Assembly (NCBI GenBank): GCA_039584685.1
Contig: JBDGXI010000008.1
Coordinates: 1-40,795, forward strand
DNA from: Benthicola sp039584685
GTDB lineage: Bacteria; Gemmatimonadota; Gemmatimonadetes; Palauibacterales; Palauibacteraceae
Direction: 5' to 3'
Length of the DNA stretch: 40,795 nt
The translations under genes were made by a program, and so were the position numbers. The notes under the pieces were generated by a model, which had not been told where the DNA came from, searched no databases, and saw only the letters and a list, made by a program, of their open reading frames with translations. Shown here piece after piece: positions 8,480 to 15,744 of this stretch (positions are counted from its first letter, which is position 1; each line of letters begins with the position of its first letter).

Positions 8480-9562
8480 ATGAGCACGCGAACACTGCCG
8501 GCCCACGACGAGATGCTGGACGCGTTCCAGAACCGGAAAGTGGCCTACGATGGAGTCTTCTTCACCGGAGTCCGTACGACGGGGATCTTCTGCCGTCCCG
8601 TCTGCCCGGCCCGGAAACCGAAGCCACAGCACGTCGAGTTCTTCGCCACCGCGAGAGACGCCCTGTATTCGGGATACAGACCATGTCGCCGGTGCCGACC
8701 CATGGAGCCGACCGGTAGCCCGCCGGTGTGGCTGCGGAGCCTCCTCGTGGATCTAGAGGCGGATCCGGCCCGTCGGTGGACGGACCGCGACCTGCGCCAG
8801 CGTGGTCTGCATCCGGATCGGGTTCGCCGGTGGTTTCAGCGACAGCACGGGATGACGTTTCACGCGTATGGCCGGGCACGCCGCCTGGGCCTCGCATTCG
8901 AACAGATAAGGGAGGGAGCCGGAGTGTCCACCACCGCGTACCAACACGGATACGAGTCGCTGAGCGGATTCAACGAGGCCTTCCGCCAGCTCGTCGGGGC
9001 CGCCCCGAAAGCTGGAGAGACCGGGATCGTATTGCAGGTGACCCGCGTCCTGACGCCGCTCGGGCCGATGATCGCCGGTGGGAACGAAGAGGCTCTCTAC
9101 TTCTTCGAGTTCTCTGATCGGCGACGCCTCGAGAAGCAGCTGGATCGGTTGCGGGCGCGCATGGACTGCGTCCTCATTCCCGGAGACAACGTCATCCTGC
9201 AGAGAGTGGAAGCCGAAATCGAGGCCTACTTCGCGGGCGAGCTGCGGGAGTTCTCTATCCCGCTGCTAGCTCCGGGCACCGAGTTCCAGCGAACGGTATG
9301 GAACCAGCTGCGGCGAATCCCTTTCGGCGAAACCAGGAGCTACGCGGAAGTAGCGCGAGCGATCGGTCGCCCGTCGGCCGTGCGCGCGGTGGCCCGGGCG
9401 AACGGCGACAACCGGATGGCCATCTTCATTCCATGCCACCGGGTCGTCGGAAGCGACGGGCGGTTGACGGGCTACGGAGGAGGGCTGTGGCGCAAACAGC
9501 ACCTGCTGGACCTGGAGTCGAGGGTATCGCCCGGCGGACTGTTCGGCCAGCGAGAAGCCTAG
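8480..9562 (+). CDS. ada: Ada: methylphosphotriester/O6-methylguanine-DNA methyltransferase and AraC-type activator
   Basis: A full-length 360-residue Ada protein. The N-terminal zinc domain has Cys38 and Cys42 in GIFCRPVCPARKP and Cys69 and Cys72 in YRPCRRCRP, the set of four found in E. coli Ada; Cys38 is the methylphosphotriester acceptor. An AraC-type helix-turn-helix region spans about 85-185 (ending in the GYESLSGFNEAFRQLVG recognition-helix segment). The C-terminal methyltransferase domain holds the acceptor Cys319 in IPCHRVVGSDG. The protein should repair alkylated DNA and, once methylated, activate an adaptive response. I prefer the ATG at 8480 over the in-frame TTG at 8471. No second repair gene such as alkA follows it. 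A terminator hairpin follows the gene. Confidence 0.93.
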   Translation: MSTRTLPAHDEMLDAFQNRKVAYDGVFFTGVRTTGIFCRPVCPARKPKPQHVEFFATARDALYSGYRPCRRCRPMEPTGSPPVWLRSLLVDLEADPARRWTDRDLRQRGLHPDRVRRWFQRQHGMTFHAYGRARRLGLAFEQIREGAGVSTTAYQHGYESLSGFNEAFRQLVGAAPKAGETGIVLQVTRVLTPLGPMIAGGNEEALYFFEFSDRRRLEKQLDRLRARMDCVLIPGDNVILQRVEAEIEAYFAGELREFSIPLLAPGTEFQRTVWNQLRRIPFGETRSYAEVARAIGRPSAVRAVARANGDNRMAIFIPCHRVVGSDGRLTGYGGGLWRKQHLLDLESRVSPGGLFGQREA

Positions 9563-9617
9563 ACGCCGTCCGGCCGAGTACTTGCCCTGCGGCGGCAGAG
9601 TCCTGGCCCAGAGACGA

Positions 9618-9649
9618 GGCGGCCCGGGGAAAGCCCCGCGGCCGCCTTT
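9618..9649 (+). terminator. intrinsic terminator after ada
   Basis: Arms at 9618-9629 and 9634-9646 pair over about 12 bp with one bulge around an AAAG loop, and TTT follows. It lies 56 bases past the ada stop and before the next gene. Confidence 0.65.
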
Positions 9650-9706
9650 CGCGTACATTGTGCCGCGTACCGTATCAATAATCCCAGAAACACGATGAGA
9701 GCATGA

Positions 9707-10189
9707 ATGAACAATGGCCTCAGGCAGGAGGACCCTCTCCGCCGACTCCTGGAAAAAGACGCCGTCATCACCACCCTCAATCGACTGTTCCGCAGTGTGG
9801 ACGAGAAGGACTGGACACGGGCAGAGGGCTGTCTCGCTCCCCACGTGTTGCTCGACGTCACGTCGATCGCCGGGGGTGAACCGGAGACAACGACGGGGGC
9901 TGCCATCGTCGACGGATGGCGCGAGGGACTCAGTCACATGGAAGCGATTCACCACCAGGCGGGAAACTACGAAGTGGACCTGCACGGGGACGAAGCCAGC
10001 GCCACCTGCTACGGAATCGCCTATCACTACCTCCCGAACGACAGCGATCGAAACACGCGGACGTTCGTGGGCACGTACGATTTCCGGCTGCGAAAACGGC
10101 GAGGTAGCTGGGAGGTGGACGTGCTTCGCTACAACCTGAAGTTCCTGGACGGCAACACCGATTTGGAAGGGCGGGAAGGGGACGGCTAG
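9707..10189 (+). CDS. SnoaL-like / NTF2-family protein
   Basis: A 160-residue protein with the NTF2/SnoaL_4 cone fold. An N-terminal helix pair (LLEKDAVITTLNRLFRSVDE and WTRAEGCLA) leads into strands around HVLLDVTS, the AGNYEVDLHGDEASATCYGIAYHY core and the final WEVDVLRYNLKFLDGN strand. Members include ketosteroid isomerase-like enzymes, polyketide cyclases and non-catalytic binders. The conserved acid/base pair needed for a firm enzymatic call is not clear here. It starts 144 bases after ada, past a terminator, and heads a short run of small unknown genes. Confidence 0.75.
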   Translation: MNNGLRQEDPLRRLLEKDAVITTLNRLFRSVDEKDWTRAEGCLAPHVLLDVTSIAGGEPETTTGAAIVDGWREGLSHMEAIHHQAGNYEVDLHGDEASATCYGIAYHYLPNDSDRNTRTFVGTYDFRLRKRRGSWEVDVLRYNLKFLDGNTDLEGREGDG

Positions 10190-10192
10190 GCC

Positions 10193-10456
10193 ATGGCTGC
10201 TGCACAGGACATCACGCTGAAAGTCGGCGAGGAAGCGAAACTCCGTGGCGGGTTCGCCGGAGGGTGGTGGATCGTCTACGCCGGCATGCCCAACCGGGAT
10301 ACGTATTCGGTAGCCATTCGCTGGACCTCCGGAAACAACGCGGCCGCCTACAACCTGTTTGTTCCGACCGCACAGACGGAGTTCGCCGCGGCAAAAGGAC
10401 GCGTGCGGGTGTATTCGGTCTCCTCTCACGAGATTCGCCTCCGTTTCTCGAAGTGA
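10193..10456 (+). CDS. hypothetical small protein
   Basis: An 87-residue product I do not recognise. It starts three bases after the upstream stop, so it is probably cotranslated with the NTF2-like gene. It has no signal peptide or membrane segment. The composition is that of a small beta-rich protein, with alternating hydrophobic strands (GGWWIVYAG, DTYSVAIRW, GRVRVYSV, EIRLRFSK), aromatic residues and few charged runs. No catalytic motif is visible. Confidence 0.6.
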   Translation: MAAAQDITLKVGEEAKLRGGFAGGWWIVYAGMPNRDTYSVAIRWTSGNNAAAYNLFVPTAQTEFAAAKGRVRVYSVSSHEIRLRFSK

Positions 10457-10496
10457 TGGACGGGCCGATCCAGACGCATCGCTGAAGGAGTGATCC

Positions 10497-10691
10497 ATGC
10501 GCGCCGTGATGTCGCTTACCGTCTTCCTGTGGTTCAACGCCGTTTCCGTCGCCATTGGCCAGGAGGCCTGGCCCCGCGCCGAGCCCGCAGAGCTCGTGGG
10601 GGTGATCAACAGCTGGAACGTATTCGGCCGGAAACCCCCGCTGGTCGTTCCGTTCATCGACGCGCTGATAGAGGCGTCGAGCGGGTCCTGA
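10497..10691 (+). CDS. hypothetical small protein with N-terminal hydrophobic segment
   Basis: A 64-residue product beginning MRAVMSLTVFLWFNAVSVAIGQEA, which looks like a short signal peptide with possible cleavage after AIG or GQEA. This would release a peptide of about 40 residues rich in Trp, Pro and hydrophobics. An AAGGAG site sits seven bases before the ATG. I recognise no family. It could be a short exported peptide or a decayed fragment of a larger exported protein; its neighbours are also unknowns. Confidence 0.5.
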   Translation: MRAVMSLTVFLWFNAVSVAIGQEAWPRAEPAELVGVINSWNVFGRKPPLVVPFIDALIEASSGS

Positions 10692-10703
10692 GGGGACGGC
10701 GAG

Positions 10704-10973
10704 ATGAAGCGTATCGGCCTGCGGCTTCATTCGGTCGGCCACCTGTCCGGTTGCTGGTTTGGCCCGCCAGAAGACCGAGCGCAGATCGAGCACGCAGTGC
10801 GCCGCTGGAATGGGAGCAGCGGAGTTCTGCGGCTGGAGGAGCCCTACCCGTTCGCGATTCCGATGATGCCGGGGATGGAGCCGCCGCGAGCTCCCGGCGA
10901 AGCCCTCGAGGGTCCGTCCGTGTCTCGACCTGAAGTCCTGGAACGAGATGTGGACCTCGCTGGGTCCAGGTAG
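10704..10973 (+). CDS. doubtful hypothetical ORF
   Basis: An 89-residue frame starting MKRIGLRLHSVGHLSG, 12 bases after the previous stop, with only a weak GGCGAG site. The first 50 residues look protein-like; the Pro/Gly/Glu-rich tail does not. If it is not a gene, 10692-11014 is about 320 bases with no other feature that I can see apart from the tpiA upstream region. Confidence 0.35.
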   Translation: MKRIGLRLHSVGHLSGCWFGPPEDRAQIEHAVRRWNGSSGVLRLEEPYPFAIPMMPGMEPPRAPGEALEGPSVSRPEVLERDVDLAGSR

Positions 10974-11014
10974 ATGACACGCGGGAATGAGAAGGTGAAT
11001 AGGGGAGCCACGCG

Positions 11015-11779
11015 ATGCGACGCACGCTGATCGCCGCGAATTGGAAGATGAACCTCGGTCGTACCGATGAGGCCCTCGCCCTGGTGCGCCGGCTCCGTCC
11101 GACCCTTGCGGCCGCGCTTTCGGTCGACGTGGCCATCTGCCCCCCATTTACCGTCATCGCAGCCCTGGCGGAGGTGCTGGGGAATTCGCGAATCGGGCTG
11201 GGGGCTCAGGAGATGCACTGGTCGGATGGTGGAGCGCACACGGGGGACGTGTCGCCCGCCATGCTCGAGGGTCTGTGCGATTACGTGATCCTCGGACACT
11301 CGGAGCGACGCGCTTCGCGCGGCGCATCCGAGGCAGACGACGCGATCAACCGGAAGGTGCGAGCGGCGCTCGAGCACAGCCTCGCTCCGATCATCTGCGT
11401 GGGCGAGAGCGCGGCGCAGCGGGATGCAGGCCAGACGCACGACTTCGTGGGCGGTCAGGTAGCCACCGCCCTGGCTGGCGTCGATCCAGCCGACGCCGGT
11501 AGCCTGGTATTGGCCTACGAACCGATCTGGGCCATCGGGAGTGGTCAGGCGGCCACCCCGGTCGAGGCGAACCGGACGATCGGCCTCACGGTCCGAGGCG
11601 CCGTGGCCGATTGCCTCGGCGAGGGGCCGGCGGGCCGGACTCGCATCCTGTACGGGGGAAGCGTGAACGTCGGGAATATCGCTGGCTTCATGGCCATGCC
11701 GGAGATCGACGGTGCGCTGGTCGGCGGAGCCAGCCTGTCGCCCGATTTTGCCGACCTGGTCATGGCGGCGGGAGGCTAA
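11015..11779 (+). CDS. tpiA: triosephosphate isomerase
   Basis: A 254-residue TIM-barrel enzyme interconverting glyceraldehyde 3-phosphate and dihydroxyacetone phosphate. Catalytic residues are present: Lys11 in NWKMN, His95 in ILGHSERR and Glu169 in AYEPIWAIG. The phosphate loop ILYGGSVN and the GALVGGASL end are normal. The lid loop after the Glu reads AIGSGQAATP rather than the common AIGTGKTAT, and the stretch after HSERR is altered (ASRGASEAD for the usual xxxGETD), so it is a divergent but intact enzyme. There is no pgk or gap gene beside it. It converges on a microcompartment operon whose aldolase releases glyceraldehyde 3-phosphate, so a metabolic link is possible. It has no targeting extension. 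Confidence 0.93.
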   Translation: MRRTLIAANWKMNLGRTDEALALVRRLRPTLAAALSVDVAICPPFTVIAALAEVLGNSRIGLGAQEMHWSDGGAHTGDVSPAMLEGLCDYVILGHSERRASRGASEADDAINRKVRAALEHSLAPIICVGESAAQRDAGQTHDFVGGQVATALAGVDPADAGSLVLAYEPIWAIGSGQAATPVEANRTIGLTVRGAVADCLGEGPAGRTRILYGGSVNVGNIAGFMAMPEIDGALVGGASLSPDFADLVMAAGG

Positions 11780-11856
11780 GCGGGTGGACGGTGCGAAGCC
11801 ATTGGGACGCCGACCGATAGACTGAGAACGACCCTGCGGTACCTGAAGGAGGCGAG

Positions 11857-12618
11857 ATGAAATCGACGACGCATGCATTGTCCCGGATCGGGGGATTGAG
11901 CCTGGTCCTCATCTCGGCGGTCCTGATAGTCGCCCCGGTGGCGAACGCTCAGGAGGATCGGCGCATCACGGTGACCGGCGAGGCCGACGTGCGGGTGATT
12001 CCCGACGAGGTGGTGCTGACGCTCGGCGTGGAAACCGACGACCTCGACCTGTCGGCGGCGAAGGCGGAGAACGACGCCCGCATGTCGAGCGTGATCGCCG
12101 TGGCCGAGGAGGCCGGGCTCCCGGACAACCTCATTCGAACGGACTACCTGGGGATCGAGCCGCGCTACCGTTTCGACGGGCCCGACCGGATCTTCCTGGG
12201 GTACTGGGTACAGAAGAGCGTTTCACTCACCCTGCGCGACATCGACGCGTTCGAGGATCTCCTTTCGGCGGTCCTCGAAGCGGGTGCCAACTACGTCCAC
12301 GGCATAGACTTTCGCACCACCGAGCTGCGGTCGCACCGGGATCGGGCGCGTTCGTTGGCCCTCCAAGCGGCGCGCGAGAAGGCCGAAATGATGGCGGCAG
12401 AGCTGGGCCACGAGGTGGGCGCGACCGTACTGATTAGGGAAGACCGGTCGGGCTGGTGGTCCTCGTACGGGGGATGGTGGAGAGGCGGTCGCGGTGCCTA
12501 CATGTCGCAGAACGTGGTCCAGAACGCACCGATGGGCGGGACGATGACGGAAGGCGCCACGGCTCCCGGACAGATCTCGGTGACCGCCAGCGTCAGCGTG
12601 ACGTTCGAGCTCGAGTAG
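11857..12618 (+). CDS. SIMPL domain-containing exported protein (DUF541)
   Basis: A 253-residue protein with a signal peptide (hydrophobic core LSLVLISAVLIVAPVANAQ, cleavage likely after ANA or NAQ), followed by one SIMPL domain. The domain opens with ITVTGEADVRVIPDEVVLTL and has the family's repeated use of derivative-like segments, ending in ISVTASVSVTFELE. SIMPL proteins (such as YggE) are periplasmic or outer-membrane-associated; their biochemical role is unclear, with oxidative-stress effects reported for some. A Trp/Gly-rich insert (GWWSSYGGWWRGGRGAY) near residue 205 is unusual. AAGGAGG precedes the ATG. It ends 32 bases from the convergent microcompartment operon. Confidence 0.85.
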   Translation: MKSTTHALSRIGGLSLVLISAVLIVAPVANAQEDRRITVTGEADVRVIPDEVVLTLGVETDDLDLSAAKAENDARMSSVIAVAEEAGLPDNLIRTDYLGIEPRYRFDGPDRIFLGYWVQKSVSLTLRDIDAFEDLLSAVLEAGANYVHGIDFRTTELRSHRDRARSLALQAAREKAEMMAAELGHEVGATVLIREDRSGWWSSYGGWWRGGRGAYMSQNVVQNAPMGGTMTEGATAPGQISVTASVSVTFELE

Positions 12619-12622
12619 AAAA

Positions 12623-12647
12623 GACGGGCGCCCTGGCGAGCGCCCTC
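12623..12647. terminator. bidirectional terminator between SIMPL gene and BMC operon
   Basis: GGGCGC (12626-12631) and GCGCCC (12640-12645) form a 6-bp stem with an 8-base loop. Read on the minus strand the stem is followed by GTCTTTTC, a usable T-tract that would end the microcompartment transcript. On the plus strand it follows the SIMPL stop directly. Confidence 0.6.
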
Positions 12648-12650
12648 TCG

Positions 12651-12923
12651 TCAGGCGCCGATCGTGACCTCGTCCACGACGCCGACGACGACCGCGCGTA
12701 TGGCGCCCGGGTCCAGGCCGAGGATCTGGCGGGCGCCGTTCCCTTCGTCCAGCACGAGAACGGTGTCGCCCGGTCCCGCCTGCGAGACGTCCACCGCGAT
12801 GTCGTAGTCTCCCGTGCGTTCGGCGCCCGGCCCCAGCTGATCGACGAGGAGTAATCTCCGGCCAGCGAGGTGAGAGATCTTCACCGTCGAGACCACCGAG
12901 CCCACCACCCGACCGATGTACAT
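12651..12923 (-). CDS. BMC-P shell vertex protein (EutN/CcmL family), copy 3
   Basis: A 90-residue EutN/CcmL protein, the pentamer that caps the vertices of a microcompartment shell. It opens MYIGRVVGSVVSTVKISHL, the family signature (GxVxGxVVxTxKxxxL), continues with a strand LLLVDQLG, and ends with the typical AVVVGVVDEV. It is the last gene of the operon. Its ATG overlaps the previous stop by one base (TGATG), so it is translationally coupled. Three different BMC-P genes in one locus suggest mixed pentamers or distinct vertices. Confidence 0.93.
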   Translation of the reverse strand: MYIGRVVGSVVSTVKISHLAGRRLLLVDQLGPGAERTGDYDIAVDVSQAGPGDTVLVLDEGNGARQILGLDPGAIRAVVVGVVDEVTIGA

Positions 12924-13243
12924 CAGGTCCGATCCGTTTCTTCGTGCCAGGACGCCGTCGCCTCACGCTGCCCGGTGGATCGGTCTACCTCGTCCACGAT
13001 CCCCGTGATCGCCAAGTCCACGGGCACGAACGTCTCCGGCATCGCCTGCGCCGCCTCGCGGCTCCCGACGACGAACACCAGGTGGCCGGGTCCCGCCTGC
13101 GCGGTGGCGTCTGCCGCCACCGCCGGGGCGCCCCGCGGATTGGCGTCACGGTCCAGCGGCTGCACGACCAGGAGTTTCACGCCCGCGAGCCCCTCGTACT
13201 TGGCCGTCGCCACGACGGTGCCGATCACCCGGGCCAGCTTCAC
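12923..13243 (-). CDS. BMC-P shell vertex protein (EutN/CcmL family), copy 2
   Basis: A 106-residue pentamer-forming shell protein. It begins with a GTG at 13243 (MKLARVIGTVVATAKYEGL), preceded by GGAGGGCCT; the longer frame to 13360 runs into the upstream BMC-T gene and is not needed. The conserved VVATAKY, LLVVQPLD and ITGIVDEV motifs are all present. A C-terminal tail of about 20 charged residues follows the last strand. The start overlaps the BMC-T stop (GTGA) and its stop overlaps the next ATG. The central insertion NPRGAPAVAADATAQAG is longer than in many EutN proteins. Confidence 0.92.
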   Translation of the reverse strand: MKLARVIGTVVATAKYEGLAGVKLLVVQPLDRDANPRGAPAVAADATAQAGPGHLVFVVGSREAAQAMPETFVPVDLAITGIVDEVDRSTGQREATASWHEETDRT

Positions 13244-13824
13244 AGGCCCTCCAGGCGCGACCCGAACCGGGTCGCGGCCGAAAGGTTCTCCCAGATCTCC
13301 GGATGAAGCTGTGAGATCACCACCTGGCGGACGAGCAATCCCGGGCGGATGACTCTGCACCCGATCTCGACCGCCGCTTCGACGTCCGCCACGACGCCCG
13401 AGTACAGAACGATCCCCTTACCGCCCAGACCGTCGGCCATGCGGATCTCCAGCAGACGGACTTCGGCTCCCTTGATGCCGGCATCCGCGGCGTGAATGGC
13501 CGCGGCCACGGTGGAAGTCTCGATCACGCCGACCGCGTCCCTCGGTGTCTCCGCTCTTGCCCCGCCGATGGCCGTCACGACGTCCGGGTGGACGTGCGGG
13601 AGGAAGACCTGATCCAGCACCGACTCGCCGCCCACGCTGCGGCCCGTGGCCAGTGACTCCTGGACCTCCGCGACCGTGCCACCGACGAGTACCAGGTAGC
13701 GGCCCGGCTGTACGGTGCCGGTTCGGATCACGTCGAGCTGGGCGCGCTTGATCATCGCGTCGGCCGACTCGATTCCCACGGCGATGCTGCTGAAGTCGAT
13801 CAGAGCGAGTGCCGGTTCGATCAT
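13240..13824 (-). CDS. BMC-T shell protein, single-trimer type with two unpermuted BMC domains (PduT-like)
   Basis: A 194-residue tandem-domain shell protein that should trimerise into a pseudohexameric facet tile. Domain 1 covers about 4-90 (ALALIDFSSIAVGIESADAM), and domain 2 about 95-180 (AVGVIETSTVAAAIHAADAG, then LGGKGIVLYSGVVADVEAAV). Both keep the canonical domain order, as in PduT. In PduT a Cys before PGK at the pore holds an Fe-S cluster; here that loop reads TVQPGRY, so the ligand Cys is absent and an electron-carrying pore cluster of that type is unlikely. The only Cys is in EIGCRVIRPG. The stop overlaps the next GTG by four bases. Start ATG at 13824. Confidence 0.92.
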   Translation of the reverse strand: MIEPALALIDFSSIAVGIESADAMIKRAQLDVIRTGTVQPGRYLVLVGGTVAEVQESLATGRSVGGESVLDQVFLPHVHPDVVTAIGGARAETPRDAVGVIETSTVAAAIHAADAGIKGAEVRLLEIRMADGLGGKGIVLYSGVVADVEAAVEIGCRVIRPGLLVRQVVISQLHPEIWENLSAATRFGSRLEGL

Positions 13825-13864
13825 GCCGCCTCGGTTTGGCTGTCGCCGCTGGGAGTGAACATGG

Positions 13865-15331
13865 TCATACGATTCGGAACGAGTCCTTCAGCACGCACCG
13901 GCGGATGCGGCTGAAGCTGACCGGGTTCGTGATGCCCTCCCCGGTGGGGCTGGCGATGGTGAAAGAACAGAAGCCCTCTCCGCCGTAACCCAGGCCATCG
14001 TAGGACACGCCGTTCTTGACGAAGATGCTGCAGTCCATCTCCCGGGCCATGCTGCTGAGGTGGTCCAGGTGCTTGGAATGCATGGTGGCCGTGTGCCGGA
14101 AGCCGTGCTCCGCGGCCTTCGCGAGCTCGATTCCCTGGTGCGCATCCCGCACGCGCGTAAGAGGGAGGATCGGCATCATCTGTTCCGAGAAGATCAAGGG
14201 ATCGTCCTGTTCGACCTCGGCCAGGACGAGCCTTACCTCGTCGCCGACTTCGATCCCGATTTCCCGCAGCAGCACCGAGGCATTCTTCCCGATGAACTTC
14301 TTGTTCATCGTCCCGTGCCGGCCCCGCTCCGGCCTGTCGGTGAAGATGGAACGCCGCAGAGCGTCGAGCTGCCGTGCGTCGATCTCCACGGCCCCGTTGG
14401 CTTGCATGGCACGCTTGAGGTCGTCGGCAATCGACGCCACGGCGAACACTTCCTTCTCGTCGGTACAGATGATGTTGTTGTCGAACGAGGCCCCACGCAC
14501 GATGTCCCGACCCGCCTGCGCGATGTCCGCCGTCTCGTCCACTACCACCGGAGGATTGCCCGGCCCGGCGCATACGGCGCGCTTCCCGCTCGACATTGCG
14601 GCACGTACCACCCCGATTCCACCCGTGACCGTAAGCAGGTTCACGCCCTTGTGGCTCATGACGGCGCCGGCCGTTTCGATCGTGGGCTCGGCGACGGCGC
14701 ACACGAGATTGGGCGGGCCTCCCGCCTCGACGATGGCGTCGTTCACGAGCTGTACGGCCCGGTTCGAGCACGTCTTCGCCCCGGGGTGCGCGTTGAACAG
14801 CACGGCGTTCCCCGCGGCCACCATGGAGATGGCGTTGCAGGTCACGGTGGAGATCGGGTTCGTACTCGGGATGATCGATCCGATCAGCCCGTAGGGAGCG
14901 AACTCCACGACCGTGAGGCCCCCGTCCCCACTCCACGCCCCGGTGTCCAGGAACTCCACGCCAGGCGCCTTGTTCGCGTTGAGCAGGATCTTCTCGATCT
15001 TGTCCTCGTAGCGACCCATCCCCGTCTCCTGCCATGCCTCGTGGGCCAGGGGTTGGGCGTTCTCGCGCATGGTTCGGCGCACGTGCGCGATCATCTGCTC
15101 CCGAATCGAGACCGGCAGTCCCTGCAAGTTCCGATACGCCTTGCGGGCAGCCGCCACGGCACTGTCCACGTCCGGAAACACGTTGTCACCGTGCCTTGGT
15201 GTTGCCGCAGGCCCGGGCCGTGCGGCTACCGGACGCCGGGAGAGCGGGGGCGCACCTGGCGCGGCAGGCTCCGGGTGTCCCAGCTCCGACATCACCCGGT
15301 CGATGACGGCCTGGATCTTCGACTCTTCCAT
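13865..15331 (-). CDS. BMC-associated CoA-acylating aldehyde dehydrogenase (EutE/PduP type)
   Basis: A 488-residue enzyme predicted to turn acetaldehyde, CoA and NAD+ into acetyl-CoA and NADH inside the shell. The catalytic Cys289 lies in FDNNIICTDEKEV. The cofactor region includes GLIGSIIPSTNP and VTGGIGVVRAA, and GEGFCSFTIASPTGEG near the C terminus is typical of EutE/PduP. Residues 1-19 (MEESKIQAVIDRVMSELGH) form an amphipathic helix followed by a Pro/Ala-rich linker up to about 48, the classic encapsulation peptide layout. It starts two bases after the upstream BMC-P stop. Acetaldehyde would come from the DeoC in the same operon. Propionaldehyde is an alternative substrate, but no diol dehydratase is nearby. 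Confidence 0.94.
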   Translation of the reverse strand: MEESKIQAVIDRVMSELGHPEPAAPGAPPLSRRPVAARPGPAATPRHGDNVFPDVDSAVAAARKAYRNLQGLPVSIREQMIAHVRRTMRENAQPLAHEAWQETGMGRYEDKIEKILLNANKAPGVEFLDTGAWSGDGGLTVVEFAPYGLIGSIIPSTNPISTVTCNAISMVAAGNAVLFNAHPGAKTCSNRAVQLVNDAIVEAGGPPNLVCAVAEPTIETAGAVMSHKGVNLLTVTGGIGVVRAAMSSGKRAVCAGPGNPPVVVDETADIAQAGRDIVRGASFDNNIICTDEKEVFAVASIADDLKRAMQANGAVEIDARQLDALRRSIFTDRPERGRHGTMNKKFIGKNASVLLREIGIEVGDEVRLVLAEVEQDDPLIFSEQMMPILPLTRVRDAHQGIELAKAAEHGFRHTATMHSKHLDHLSSMAREMDCSIFVKNGVSYDGLGYGGEGFCSFTIASPTGEGITNPVSFSRIRRCVLKDSFRIV

Positions 15332-15333
15332 CG

Positions 15334-15633
15334 TCAGCCGTCCCGCGACTTGTCGTACGTGACTTCTCCGTCCACGGCGAGTGAATCCACGATCGCCATG
15401 ATCACGGCGTCACACGGTCGCTTGTCCGTGATCGCCGTCTGGCGGGCCGAGCTTCCGGTAGCGTACAGCACTACTTCTCCGAGGCCGGCTCCCACCGCGT
15501 CTGCCGCGACCCGGTATCCGGAAGCTTCGGCACCGTCGATGCCCAGCTGCCTGAGGACCAGGAACTTCAGCCCCTCCAGCGAAGGCTCCTTGTTCGTCGC
15601 GACCAGCGTGCCGACGACTCTGCCTAGCAGCAT
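15334..15633 (-). CDS. BMC-P shell vertex protein (EutN/CcmL family), copy 1
   Basis: A 99-residue pentameric vertex protein. The ATG at 15633 (MLLGRVVGTLVATNKEPSL) has a GGAG site seven bases upstream and gives the standard family start; in-frame ATGs at 15645 and 15675 would add unconserved residues, and the latter lies inside the operator-like dyad. LKFLVLRQLG and IMAIVDSLAVDGE match the family's middle and end. It heads the second half of the operon (with the aldehyde dehydrogenase), after a 111-base gap that contains a strong hairpin and an operator-like palindrome, so this half may also be transcribed on its own. Confidence 0.92.
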   Translation of the reverse strand: MLLGRVVGTLVATNKEPSLEGLKFLVLRQLGIDGAEASGYRVAADAVGAGLGEVVLYATGSSARQTAITDKRPCDAVIMAIVDSLAVDGEVTYDKSRDG

Positions 15634-15662
15634 GACCTGCTCCATTGCTGTGACGTCGCGAA

Positions 15663-15680
15663 GTTGAACGATCATTCAAC
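15663..15680. promoter_or_regulatory. operator-like dyad O4 (best copy), before BMC-P copy 1
   Basis: GTTGAACGATCATTCAAC pairs with itself at eight of nine positions. The same 18-bp pattern (rTTGArynAwCrnTCAAC) occurs three times at the tetR end of the operon, and 15 of 18 bases match copy O1. It lies 30 bases upstream of the BMC-P start. The likely ligand is the operon's TetR protein; that is inference. Confidence 0.6.
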
Positions 15681-15689
15681 TCCGAGCGA

Positions 15690-15718
15690 CTCCGGCCCTC
15701 ACCGCGGAGGGACCGGAG
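15690..15718 (-). promoter_or_regulatory. intercistronic hairpin between BMC-H and BMC-P
   Basis: Arms CTCCGGCCCTC (15690-15700) and GAGGGACCGGAG (15707-15718) pair over 11 bp with one bulged base and a 6-base loop. It lies 27 bases past the BMC-H stop on the minus strand and has no T-tract. It could protect the upstream BMC-H message, act as a partial terminator, or separate two transcription units. Confidence 0.5.
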
Positions 15719-15744
15719 GATTCATGGTACCGCCGAGCCGCGCG

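Noticed and set aside
11015..11779. TpiA as a compartment cargo enzyme
   Set aside because: It begins directly with the barrel strand (MRRTLIAANWKMN) and has no tag helix or linker at either end.
14060..15667. A 535-codon open frame on the plus strand opposite the aldehyde dehydrogenase
   Set aside because: It mirrors the real dehydrogenase gene, has an Arg/His/Pro-rich composition typical of an antisense frame in GC-rich DNA, and shows no family motif.
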